A program made the translations under genes and the position numbers. A DNA stretch of 64,000 nucleotides from Georgenia satyanarayanai. Its GTDB lineage: Bacteria > Actinomycetota > Actinomycetes > Actinomycetales > Actinomycetaceae. The stretch spans positions 124,001 to 188,000 of the forward strand of contig NZ_JAMBNZ010000003.1 of assembly GCF_023715365.1 (NCBI RefSeq), in the 5' to 3' direction. Numbering within the stretch: the first letter of the stretch is position 1; each line of letters begins with the position of its first letter. The notes beneath the pieces are model-generated. The model did not search any database. It was not told where the DNA came from and saw only the letters and a program-made list of their open reading frames with translations. This document shows positions 7,882 to 14,655 of the stretch, piece after piece.

Positions 7882-8148
7882 TCAGCGGCGCTTGGCGCCC
7901 TTGTTCGTGATGCCCACGTACACGCTGATGAAGAGGATCGCGGCGACGATCGAGATCGCCCAGCGGATCCAGTCGATGCCACCCGTGTCCTCCACGTTCA
8001 GCGCGCCGGCCAGCCAGTAGCCGGCCAGGGCACCCAGCACACCGAGGATGATGGTCCACAGGATGCCGAGGTTCTGGTCGCCCTTCATGAAGAGCCGAGC
8101 GAGCGCGCCGATGACGGCTCCGAAGATGATGAGACCAATGATCTCCAT
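7882..8148 (-). CDS. GlsB/YeaQ/YmgE-family small membrane protein
   Basis: An 88-residue integral membrane protein (MEIIGLIIFGAVIGALARLF). Three hydrophobic segments are visible (about 2-20, 27-46 and 56-76) with the family pattern GAVIGALARL near the start and ILGVLGALAGYWLAG in the middle, then a basic tail NKGAKRR. The family is described as transglycosylase-associated or stress-induced, but biochemical function is not settled. Start ATG 8148 has AGGAA upstream. It converges on the DUF2207 gene across a shared terminator. Confidence 0.88.
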   Translation of the reverse strand: MEIIGLIIFGAVIGALARLFMKGDQNLGILWTIILGVLGALAGYWLAGALNVEDTGGIDWIRWAISIVAAILFISVYVGITNKGAKRR

Positions 8149-8246
8149 GGCATTCCTTCCTCTCACTGGGCGCCACCATCGGGGTGACGCCGTGTGTTCG
8201 TCCGGAATCGTGGCACGGGCCCGCAGGGGCCGCACTCCGAGAGCCG

Positions 8247-9011
8247 TCAGGCCGGCTCGACGCCGACGGCGAGTGCCAGGTGGTCCGACACGGGCAGCCG
8301 GACCGTGCTCGCCTCGGTCACGGCCCGCAGGCCGGGTCCGGCGAGCACGTGGTCGAGCTGGCGCCGGGGCCGGCGCGCGCTGAAGGTGGGCGCCTGCGCG
8401 AGCCCGCGCATGCCGGTCACGCGGGCGGCGTCGTCCGGGCCCATGTTGAGGTCACCGAGGAGGAGGTGGGGGCCGGGCAGCGTGCGCAGCGCCCACGCCG
8501 ACTCCGCCAGCTGGCGCCGGGCCACGGGCGGGGCGACGGACAGGTGCGTGCAGCCCACCGTCACGGGCCCGAAGGGTGCTTGGACGACGGCCGCGAGCAG
8601 CACGCGCGGCTGGTCCAGCCGCACCTGGAAGCCCAGGCGGGTGTCCGCGGGCGCGACGCGGACGGGGCCGGGACGCAGCGGCCGCACGTGCCAGGAGCTC
8701 ACCGGCCAGCGGCTGAGGAGGGCGACGCCGTAACCGGAGTCGTCGGGCACGTGGGAGGGCACGGGACGGCGGCGCAGCCCCCGGGTGGAGCCGGCGAAGG
8801 CCGCGGCGAAGCGGTGCCAGCGGTAGCCGAGGGCCTCGGCGATGACGGCCGTCTCGTCGATGCGGCCGCTGCGCGCCTGGCCCTTGTCGACCTCCTGGAG
8901 GGCGAGGACGTGGCCGGGCAGGTCACGCAACGCCGTCGCGAGCCGCTCCGCGGAGCTCGCGTCGCCCACGAGCGGGTGCCCGTGCTGGAGGTTGGACGTC
9001 ACGACCAGCAC
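8247..9011 (-). CDS. Endonuclease/exonuclease/phosphatase-fold hydrolase
   Basis: A 254-residue protein of the EEP superfamily (metal-dependent phosphoesterases such as DNase I, ExoIII and inositol phosphatases). Landmarks: SNLQHG near residue 6, LQEVDKG (metal-binding Glu, about 38-44), GCTHLS (about 168), GDLNMGPDD (about 196) and the terminal SDHLA (about 243). The substrate cannot be told from these motifs. The GTG start at 9011 has GAGAGG upstream and lies 10 bases after the stop of msrB, so the two are likely one transcript. Confidence 0.85.
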   Translation of the reverse strand: MLVVTSNLQHGHPLVGDASSAERLATALRDLPGHVLALQEVDKGQARSGRIDETAVIAEALGYRWHRFAAAFAGSTRGLRRRPVPSHVPDDSGYGVALLSRWPVSSWHVRPLRPGPVRVAPADTRLGFQVRLDQPRVLLAAVVQAPFGPVTVGCTHLSVAPPVARRQLAESAWALRTLPGPHLLLGDLNMGPDDAARVTGMRGLAQAPTFSARRPRRQLDHVLAGPGLRAVTEASTVRLPVSDHLALAVGVEPA

Positions 9012-9021
9012 GGGCGGCCTC

Positions 9022-9444
9022 TCAGCGCTCCTCGAAGGTGAGCGCCACGGAGTTCATGCAGTAGCGGTCCCCGGTGGGGGTCTGCGGCGCGTCAGGGAAG
9101 ACGTGTCCCAGGTGGGAGTCGCAGCGGGCGCAGCGGACCTCGGTGCGGACCATGCCCAGGGTGCGGTCCTCGAGGAGGATGACCGCGTCGGAGTCCTGGG
9201 GGGAGAAGAAGCTCGGCCAGCCGCAGTGGGCGTCGAACTTCGTGGTGGAGCGGAACAGCTCCGCCCCGCAGCCGCGGCAGCTGTAGACGCCCTCGCGGTT
9301 CTCGTGGAGGAGCTCGCCGGTGCCCGGCCGCTCCGTGCCTGCCTCGCGCAGGACGTGGTACTCCTTGGGCGAGAGGCGCTCGCGCCACTCCTCCTCGCTC
9401 AGGGCGACCTTGGTGAACGCCACGCGCTGGTTCTCGGTGCTCAT
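9022..9444 (-). CDS. msrB: Peptide-methionine (R)-S-oxide reductase
   Basis: A 140-residue enzyme that reduces the R form of methionine sulfoxide in oxidised proteins. The diagnostic features are all present: two zinc-binding CxxC pairs (CRGC and CARC), the HCGWPSF motif, GHVFPD, and the catalytic cysteine in RYCMNS near the C-terminus. I take the ATG at 9444 ([12 protein letters not shown]), which matches usual length; an in-frame ATG at 9480 would overlap the stop of the upstream GNAT gene. It probably forms a short operon with the GNAT gene and the EEP hydrolase. Confidence 0.96.
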   Translation of the reverse strand: MSTENQRVAFTKVALSEEEWRERLSPKEYHVLREAGTERPGTGELLHENREGVYSCRGCGAELFRSTTKFDAHCGWPSFFSPQDSDAVILLEDRTLGMVRTEVRCARCDSHLGHVFPDAPQTPTGDRYCMNSVALTFEER

Positions 9445-9476
9445 GTCCCCATCTTGCGCCTCGCTCGGTAGGGAAG

Positions 9477-10007
9477 TCACGTCGAGGCGTCCGAATGTGG
9501 CCCCACGAGCACCTTGCCGAAGACGTGCGTCACGTAGGAGTTGTCCCCGTCACGCTCGACCGGCTCGTAGCCGCTGGCCCGGTAGAGCCCGCAGGCCTCG
9601 ACGAGGGACTCGTTGACGCCGAGCAGGACGCGCCGCCCGCCGAGGGAGCGGGCGCGGTTCTCCAGGGAACCGAGGAGGAACCTGCCCAGCCCGCGGCCGC
9701 GGACGTGCGGATGGAGCCACATCCGCCGGATCTCCACGAGGCCCTGCTCGAGCACGTGCACCGCCCCGAAGCCGACGACGGCACCTGAGCCGATCTCGCT
9801 GAGCAGCATGAAGTCCCCGCGCGGCGGGGTGACCTCGGCAGGGTCCGCGGCGTCCGCAAAGGACGGGTCGATGTCGAGGCGGTCACTGAGCTCGGCGAGG
9901 TAGGCACGCATCGCGTGCGCCGCGGCGTCGCTGCCGGCCTGGCCCTCGAGGACACGCACCGGTGGCGCCCCCGCGGCCCGGCGTGCGCGGCCTGCCGTTG
10001 CCTCCAT
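9477..10007 (-). CDS. GNAT-family N-acetyltransferase
   Basis: A 176-residue acetyl-CoA-dependent acetyltransferase. The fold is clear from the beta-bulge region [20 protein letters not shown] (acetyl-CoA pyrophosphate loop), [19 protein letters not shown] and the closing [13 protein letters not shown]. Substrate is unknown. The first 30 residues are Ala/Arg rich and poorly conserved in such families, so the ATG at 10007 could be slightly too far upstream. It is divergent from the PfkB kinase gene, separated by only 57 bases. Confidence 0.85.
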   Translation of the reverse strand: MEATAGRARRAAGAPPVRVLEGQAGSDAAAHAMRAYLAELSDRLDIDPSFADAADPAEVTPPRGDFMLLSEIGSGAVVGFGAVHVLEQGLVEIRRMWLHPHVRGRGLGRFLLGSLENRARSLGGRRVLLGVNESLVEACGLYRASGYEPVERDGDNSYVTHVFGKVLVGPHSDAST

Positions 10008-10052
10008 CGGCACAGTGTGCACCTTCCCCCTGCGGTCTGTCTCGCGCGGTCC

Positions 10053-10058
10053 TAGGCT
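10053..10058 (+). promoter_or_regulatory. -10 box TAGGCT of a probable leaderless mRNA
   Basis: TAGGCT ends 6 bases before the ATG at 10065, leaving no room for a ribosome binding site. This implies transcription starts at or next to the start codon of the PfkB kinase. Confidence 0.55.
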
Positions 10059-10064
10059 CGCGCC

Positions 10065-11045
10065 ATGGAGCAGCAGTCGGCGCACCGGCCCAGGCTGTGC
10101 GTCCTCGCGCCCACCCCCCTCCTCATGGTCGAGGTCGAGCCGGGTGAGGACGGGGACTACGAGCACTCCGCCGACCTCCACCTCCACCCCGGTGGCCAGG
10201 GCCTGTGGGTGGCCCGGATGGCGATCTCCCTCGGCGCGGAAGTCACCGTGTGCGGGCCCTTCGGCGGGGAGGTGGGCGCCGTGCTCGCCCACATGCTCTC
10301 GGAGGAGAAGCTCACCGTGCGCGCCGTGCCCTACAACGCGGGCAACGGCGCCTACGTCCACGACCGCCGGGGCGGGGACCGCGCCACGCTCGCGCACATG
10401 GTCCCCCCGCAGCTCACCCGTCACGAGCTCGACGACCTCTACGGCACGGTCCTCGTCGAGGCGCTCGAGTCCGACGTCCTCGTTCTCACCGGCGCGGAGC
10501 CGGACCGGGTGCTGCCGGCCGGCTTCTTCTCCCGCCTGGTGCGGGACGTGCACAGCGTGGAGAAGCCGATCGTCGCGGACCTCTCGGGCGACGCCGCGAA
10601 GGCCGCCGCCGCCGAGGGGCCCACGGTCCTCAAGATGAGCCACGAGGAGCTGCAGGGCGCCGGCCTCACCACCGGCGACTCCGTCGAGGAGCTCCAGGCG
10701 GCGGGCCGGCGGCTCGTCGAGCAGGGCGTCGGGGCGATGCTCATCTCCCGTGCCGGGGAGCCGACGCTCCTCGTGACCGCCGAGTCGACCCGACTGCTTG
10801 TCGGGCCCGTCGTCACGCCCCTGGACCACCGCGGTGCCGGTGACTCGATGACGGCCGGGGTGGCGGTCGCGCTGGGGCGCGGTGCGAGCGTGGGCGAGGC
10901 CGCCCGCCTGGGCGCCGCGGCCGGCGCCCTCAACGTCACGAGGCGCGGGCTGGGCACGGGCCGGCGCGAGCAGATCGAGCGCTTCGCGGACCGCATCGGT
11001 ATCGAGGTCGTCCCCCGGGACGACGGCGGGAGGGCTGAGGTGTGA
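10065..11045 (+). CDS. PfkB-family kinase, 1-phosphofructokinase-like
   Basis: A 326-residue sugar kinase of the ribokinase/PfkB family. Visible are the N-terminal substrate motif HLHPGGQGLWVARMAISLGA (about 44-63), GPFGGEVG (about 66) and the C-terminal ATP/anion-hole signature DHRGAGDSMTAG (about 255-266) with the catalytic Asp. The glycine-rich start resembles the tagatose-6-phosphate/1-phosphofructokinase branch, though the substrate is unproven. The stop overlaps the GTG start of surE by 4 bases, so kinase and nucleotidase are coupled. Confidence 0.83.
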   Translation: MEQQSAHRPRLCVLAPTPLLMVEVEPGEDGDYEHSADLHLHPGGQGLWVARMAISLGAEVTVCGPFGGEVGAVLAHMLSEEKLTVRAVPYNAGNGAYVHDRRGGDRATLAHMVPPQLTRHELDDLYGTVLVEALESDVLVLTGAEPDRVLPAGFFSRLVRDVHSVEKPIVADLSGDAAKAAAAEGPTVLKMSHEELQGAGLTTGDSVEELQAAGRRLVEQGVGAMLISRAGEPTLLVTAESTRLLVGPVVTPLDHRGAGDSMTAGVAVALGRGASVGEAARLGAAAGALNVTRRGLGTGRREQIERFADRIGIEVVPRDDGGRAEV

Positions 11046-11917
11046 GGGTCCTCGTCACCAACGACGACGGCATCCGGTCACCGGGGCTCGTCGTGCTCGC
11101 GCGCGTCGCGCTCGAGGCGGGCTGCGACGTCGTCGTCGCCGCACCGCACCGCCAGTACTCGGGGGCGAGCGCCTCGCTGACCGCGCAGGAGGTCGACGGG
11201 CGCCTCGCGCTCGTCGACGCCCGCCCTCCCGGCCTGCCCGACGGCGTGCCCTCCTTCGGCGTCAAGGCCGCTCCCGCCCTCATCGCCTTCGTCGCCGCCT
11301 ACGGCGCCTTCGGGCAGCGCCCGGATCTCGTGCTGTCCGGCGTCAACCTCGGCGCGAACACCGGCCGGGCCACCCTCCACTCGGGGACGGTGGGGGCCGC
11401 GCTGTCCGCGGCAACCCAGGGCATCCCCGCCCTGGCGGTCTCCATCGCCTCGGCCGACCCTCAGCACTGGGACACCGCCCGCCTCGTGACCGCCCACGCC
11501 TTCACCTGGCTGCGCGACCAGCCGAGCGACGAGGAGCGCGTGCTCAACATCAACGTGCCGGACATCCCGGCCGAGCAGCTGCGCGGCCTGCGCGCGGCCC
11601 GCCTGGCCAGCTTCGGTGCCGTCCAGGCCCGGGTCAAGGAGAAGGGCAAGAACTACGTCATGCTCACCTACTCGGGCGTGGACGCCGAGGACGAGCCGGG
11701 CACCGACCACCACCTCCTCAGCCGCGGGTGGGCCACCGCGACGCTCCTCACCGCCCCCTACGACGATCCCGGGGACACCGAGCTGCCGGCCTTCACCGGT
11801 CGCGGAGAGGCGCCGGTGACGGTGGACGTCGGCTCGGGGACGGTGATGAGCGCGAACGACGACCTGCCGAGCGGCGAGATCACCGCGGAGCAGGTCGAGG
11901 GCTCAGCGACGCGCTGA
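11042..11917 (+). CDS. surE: 5'/3'-nucleotidase SurE
   Basis: A 291-residue metal-dependent phosphatase that removes phosphate from nucleoside monophosphates and may act on short polyphosphate. Hallmarks: VTNDDGIRSPG at residues 5-15 (paired metal-binding Asp), YSGASASLT (about 40), SGVNLGANTG (about 98) and HSGTVGAA (about 113). The GTG at 11042 shares bases with the TGA of the upstream kinase (GTGA). The C-terminal part is a little longer than in Escherichia coli SurE, as in other actinobacteria. Confidence 0.93.
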   Translation: MRVLVTNDDGIRSPGLVVLARVALEAGCDVVVAAPHRQYSGASASLTAQEVDGRLALVDARPPGLPDGVPSFGVKAAPALIAFVAAYGAFGQRPDLVLSGVNLGANTGRATLHSGTVGAALSAATQGIPALAVSIASADPQHWDTARLVTAHAFTWLRDQPSDEERVLNINVPDIPAEQLRGLRAARLASFGAVQARVKEKGKNYVMLTYSGVDAEDEPGTDHHLLSRGWATATLLTAPYDDPGDTELPAFTGRGEAPVTVDVGSGTVMSANDDLPSGEITAEQVEGSATR

Positions 11918-11938
11918 GCGGTCCCACCTGCGTGGCCC

Positions 11939-12496
11939 TCAGTCCTCCTCGGGCACCTCGTGCTCGCCCGGCTCGCCGGTGTGAGCACGGCGGCGGTTCT
12001 TCACGCCCATGGCGAGGGCGCCGACGAGCAGTCCACCGCCGCCACCGATGACAGCCCCCTTGACCATCGAGCCGACCGCTCCGGACCGGACGTCGACGGC
12101 CGGCAGGTCGATGAGACCGTGGCCCGCGAAGATCGTGTAGGCGAGCGCCGCGAGGACGAGCGCGAAGCCGCCGAACACGGCGATCCCGGCGTTCCGCTTG
12201 AGATTCGCCTCGGCACGAAAGGCGAGGTCGCTCACGTCCACCCCGCGGCGCCCGGCATACCAGACCGTCGCCCAGCTCTGCAGCCCGAGCAGGAGCAGGA
12301 GCAGCACCGGCAGCAGCAGCTGCCCGAGCACTGCGGCGACGACCGCCACGGCGATCGAGACGTAGATCGTCAGCATGTAGCCGAAGGTCGTCGCCTCCAT
12401 GAAGACGGCGCGCTCGCGCTCGTCGCCGTAGCTCGCGCTGTCCAGCGCCAGGATGCGGTCGGCCGCCCTGTCCCGGGCTCCGTGCGTGCTCTTCAT
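11939..12496 (-). CDS. Small integral membrane protein paired with an XRE regulator
   Basis: A 185-residue protein with a charged, soluble N-terminus (1-32), two close membrane segments (about 35-55 and 58-78), two more (about 103-123 and 140-165, the latter very Gly rich) and an acidic tail EHEVPEED. No enzyme motif is seen. Its ATG overlaps the stop of the XRE-regulator gene by 4 bases (ATGA), an arrangement common for small Cro/CI-type regulators cotranscribed with a membrane protein of unknown role. Function is unrecognised. The pair is controlled by the palindromic region at 12751-12792. Confidence 0.8.
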   Translation of the reverse strand: MKSTHGARDRAADRILALDSASYGDERERAVFMEATTFGYMLTIYVSIAVAVVAAVLGQLLLPVLLLLLLGLQSWATVWYAGRRGVDVSDLAFRAEANLKRNAGIAVFGGFALVLAALAYTIFAGHGLIDLPAVDVRSGAVGSMVKGAVIGGGGGLLVGALAMGVKNRRRAHTGEPGEHEVPEED

Positions 12497-12744
12497 CGTC
12501 GGGCCTCTCCTGTGGTCGTGTTCTCGTCCTCGGCGAACAGCTCCTCGACGGTGACACCGAGCGCGCGGGCGAGCCGCAGCGCGAGGTGGACCGACGGCGC
12601 GTAGTCGCCCCGCTCGACGGCGATGACCGTCTGCCGGCTGACGCCCACCGCCCTGGCGAGCTCGGCCTGCGTCAGGCGGTGCTCGCGCCGGCGCCGCCGG
12701 ACCGGGTTGTCCGTGCCGCTCGTCGCGGCTGTGCGGGGAACCAT
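12493..12744 (-). CDS. Short XRE-family HTH transcriptional regulator
   Basis: An 83-residue protein that is almost only a Cro/CI-type HTH domain: [20 protein letters not shown] and [20 protein letters not shown] form the helix-turn-helix region (about 18-60), then [13 protein letters not shown]. Such stand-alone domains bind palindromes as dimers. Two related 18-bp palindromes overlap its own promoter, so negative autoregulation is likely. The start ATG 12744 lies 6 bases after a TAACAT -10 box. The downstream membrane-protein gene overlaps it by 4 bases. Confidence 0.92.
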   Translation of the reverse strand: MVPRTAATSGTDNPVRRRRREHRLTQAELARAVGVSRQTVIAVERGDYAPSVHLALRLARALGVTVEELFAEDENTTTGEARR

Positions 12745-12792
12745 GGCGCGATGTTAAGCGTGCTTAACATTCAGTGTCAAGCACACTTGACA
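12745..12792 (-). promoter_or_regulatory. Autoregulated promoter with two palindromic operators
   Basis: Operator 1, TGTTAAGCGTGCTTAACA (12752-12769; arms extend one more base each side), and operator 2, TGTCAAGCACACTTGACA (12775-12792), share the consensus TGTYAAGCNNRCTTRACA. Their centres are 23 bp apart. On the minus strand a consensus -35 TTGACA (12780-12775) and a -10 TAACAT (12756-12751), separated by 18 bp, lie inside the two palindromes. The ATG follows the -10 by 6 bases, so the transcript is probably leaderless and blocked when the operators are occupied. Confidence 0.82.
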
Positions 12793-12806
12793 TGCCCATG
12801 ACGCCC

Positions 12807-13715
12807 TCAGTCGTGCAGGCGCACCTCGGTCGCCTTGTGGTCGCGCGGCTCCAGCTGGAGCGTGGAGTGCTCGACGTCGAAGTGCCCCTCCAGGCAGTGC
12901 TGGAGCGCGTCGAGGACGACGCAGAAGCGCTCCGGGTGCAGCACGTGGTCCTCCACGACGACGTGCGCGGAGACCACCGGCACGCCGGAGGTGATCGTCC
13001 AGGCGTGGAGGTCGTGGACCGTGACGACCCCCTCGACCTCACACATGTGCTCCCGCAGCTCGGCGAGCGACATGTCCTCCGGCGCCCCCTCGAGCAGGAC
13101 TCGGGCGACGTCACGCAGCAGGAGCAGCGCACGCGGCACGATGAACACTCCCAGCGCCACGGAGGCGACGGCGTCGGCCTGGGTCCACCCGGTCACCGCG
13201 ATGACGGCGGCAGCCACGAGGACCGCCACCGAGCCGAGGAGGTCCCCGAGCACCTCGAGGTAGGCGCCACGGACGTTGAGGCTCTCCTCGCGCCCACCGC
13301 TGAGCAGCCACAGGGACACGAGGTTGGCGACGAGTCCGACCGTGCCGACGAGCACCATGAGGCCGGTGCGGATCTCCGGCTCGGCCCCGAACCTTCCCAC
13401 CCCCTCGACGATGACGACCACGCCGACGACGAGGAGGATCACGCCGTTGACGAGTGCCGCGAGGATCTCCACCCGCTGCCAGCCGAAGGTCCACCTGCCC
13501 CGTGCGGGACGGGAGGCGATCCACGTGGCCGCGAGCGCCAGGCCGAGGGCGGCCGTGTCGGAGAGCATGTGCCCGGCGTCGGCCAGGAGGGCGAGCGAGC
13601 CGGACAGCCACCCGCCGACGGCCTCGACCAGCATGACGGTGGCCGTGACGAGGAACGCCGCGAGGAGCCGCGAGCGGTGGGCCGCGGCGGCGGTGCGGTG
13701 GTGGTCGTGGGCCAT
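12807..13715 (-). CDS. Cation diffusion facilitator (Zn/Co/Cd exporter)
   Basis: A 302-residue CDF transporter. A His-rich N-terminus (MAHDHHRTAAAAHRSR) leads into six membrane segments, with the metal site DAGHMLSD in segment 2 (about 46-53) and HxxxD-type residues in segment 5 (YLEVLGDLLGSV, about 177). The C-terminal cytoplasmic domain (about 215-302) contains VHDLHAW and several His residues. This layout fits CzcD/ZitB-type metal-proton antiporters that export Zn or related ions. The start follows the stop of the zincin-like gene by one base. The XRE gene lies downstream but has its own promoter. Confidence 0.93.
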   Translation of the reverse strand: MAHDHHRTAAAAHRSRLLAAFLVTATVMLVEAVGGWLSGSLALLADAGHMLSDTAALGLALAATWIASRPARGRWTFGWQRVEILAALVNGVILLVVGVVVIVEGVGRFGAEPEIRTGLMVLVGTVGLVANLVSLWLLSGGREESLNVRGAYLEVLGDLLGSVAVLVAAAVIAVTGWTQADAVASVALGVFIVPRALLLLRDVARVLLEGAPEDMSLAELREHMCEVEGVVTVHDLHAWTITSGVPVVSAHVVVEDHVLHPERFCVVLDALQHCLEGHFDVEHSTLQLEPRDHKATEVRLHD

Positions 13716-13716
13716 G

Positions 13717-14076
13717 TCAGCCCCAGCCGAGCTCGTGGAGCCGCTCGTCGTCGATGCCGAAGTGGTGGGCGATCTCGTGGACGACCGTCACGGCCACCTC
13801 CTCGACCACCTCCTCGACGCTCTCGCACATGCGCAGGGTGGGGCCGCGGAAGATCGTGATGCGGTCCGGCAGGGAGCCGGCCGCCCACCAGGAGTCCCGC
13901 TCCGTGAGCGGCGTGCCCTCGTAGAGTCCGAGCAGGTCGGGGTCCTGCGCGTCGGCCGGCGGCTCGTCCTCCACGAGCACGACGACGTTGTCCATCTGCG
14001 CCGTCAGCTCGGGCGGCACGAGGTCCAGGCCGTCACTGACGGCCTCCTCGAACTCCACGCGGGACATCTCCACCAT
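13717..14076 (-). CDS. Minimal zincin-like metallopeptidase-family protein
   Basis: A 119-residue protein with the motif TVVHEIAHHFGIDDERLHELG at the C-terminal end, containing HExxH and a downstream Glu/His context as in the small zincin-like (acidic, single-domain) family found beside CDF genes and elsewhere in actinobacteria. No proteolytic substrate is known. I chose ATG 14076 (MVEMSRVEFEEAV); ATG 14067 is an alternative. The stop lies one base before the CDF start, so the two genes are probably cotranscribed. Confidence 0.85.
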   Translation of the reverse strand: MVEMSRVEFEEAVSDGLDLVPPELTAQMDNVVVLVEDEPPADAQDPDLLGLYEGTPLTERDSWWAAGSLPDRITIFRGPTLRMCESVEEVVEEVAVTVVHEIAHHFGIDDERLHELGWG

Positions 14077-14226
14077 GGGCCCATCATCGCCCAGGCCACC
14101 GACGCCCCGGTAGGCGTTCCGGCGACGTGCCGCAGACCACACCCAGGCGTTTTGCTCCTACGCCGTTCTTCCCCCTATGCTTATGGAGGTCTTGGGGCGC
14201 CTCGGCGTCACGGGCGTCCAAAACGG

Positions 14227-14299
14227 GCCCCCATCGTCTAGCGGCCTAGGACCCCGCCCTTTCACGGCGGTAGCACGGGTTCGAATCCCGTTGGGGGTA
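14227..14299 (+). tRNA. tRNA-Glu (anticodon UUC)
   Basis: Acceptor GCCCCCA pairs with TGGGGGT (first pair G-U). The anticodon stem is CCGCC/GGCGG with loop CTTTCAC, and the T arm is ACGGG-TTCGAAT-CCCGT. Discriminator A14299. CCA is not encoded. Confidence 0.97.
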
Positions 14300-14344
14300 C
14301 GAGCAGCACGACAGCAGAACAAGCAGGAAGCCTTGTCACCACAA

Positions 14345-14418
14345 GGCCCCGTAGCGCAGTTGGTTAGCGCGCCGCCCTGTCACGGCGGAGGTCGCGGGTT
14401 CGAGTCCCGTCGGGGTCG
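14345..14418 (+). tRNA. tRNA-Asp (anticodon GUC)
   Basis: Acceptor GGCCCCG pairs with CGGGGTC (one G-U). The anticodon stem is CCGCC/GGCGG with loop CTGTCAC, and the T arm is GCGGG-TTCGAGT-CCCGT. The discriminator is G, as required for Asp identity. Its anticodon arm is nearly identical to that of the preceding tRNA-Glu. Confidence 0.97.
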
Positions 14419-14463
14419 CGGCGGAAGGCCCGGTCAGAGTTCTGGCCGGGCCTTCGCACACCA

Positions 14464-14536
14464 GGCTCTGTAGCTCAGTTGGTAGAGCGTTCGACTGAAA
14501 ATCGAAAGGTCACCGGATCGACGCCGGTCGGAGCCA
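14464..14536 (+). tRNA. tRNA-Phe (anticodon GAA)
   Basis: Acceptor GGCTCTG pairs with CGGAGCC (one U-G). The anticodon stem is TTCGA/TCGAA with loop CTGAAAA. The T stem is ACCGG/CCGGT, but its loop reads ATCGACG, with A in place of the usual T54. The rest of the cloverleaf is normal. Confidence 0.95.
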
Positions 14537-14540
14537 CACC

Positions 14541-14576
14541 GAAGAACCCCCGCCTCGCGCGGGGGTTCTTCCTTTT
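14541..14576 (+). terminator. Intrinsic terminator after the tRNA cluster
   Basis: GAAGAACCCCCGC (14541-14553) pairs perfectly with GCGGGGGTTCTTC (14559-14571) around a 5-base loop and is followed by CTTTT. This is a textbook terminator for the tRNA transcript. Confidence 0.9.
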
Positions 14577-14607
14577 CCGCCCTCGGCACAGTGGCCGGGA
14601 CGGGCGA

Positions 14608-14637
14608 GGGCCCCGCACCTGGTCGGTGCGAGGCCCC
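14608..14637 (-). terminator. Hairpin after the secreted nuclease gene
   Basis: CGCACC (14614-14619) pairs with GGTGCG (14625-14630), extended by an imperfect GGG/CCC-rich stem. It lies just downstream of the stop at 14656 on the minus strand. Confidence 0.5.
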
Positions 14638-14655
14638 CGCTCGTGCGCTACCCGG

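Noticed and set aside
8184-9041. Plus-strand 285-codon frame between the YeaQ-like gene and msrB
   Set aside because: Antisense to the EEP hydrolase, which has intact catalytic motifs; the plus translation is Gly/Arg/His-rich without motif.
14227-14418. tRNA-Glu and tRNA-Asp with identical anticodon stems as a tandem duplicate
   Set aside because: They share the anticodon arm but differ in acceptor, D and T arms and anticodon; this is the usual Glu-Asp neighbour pair.
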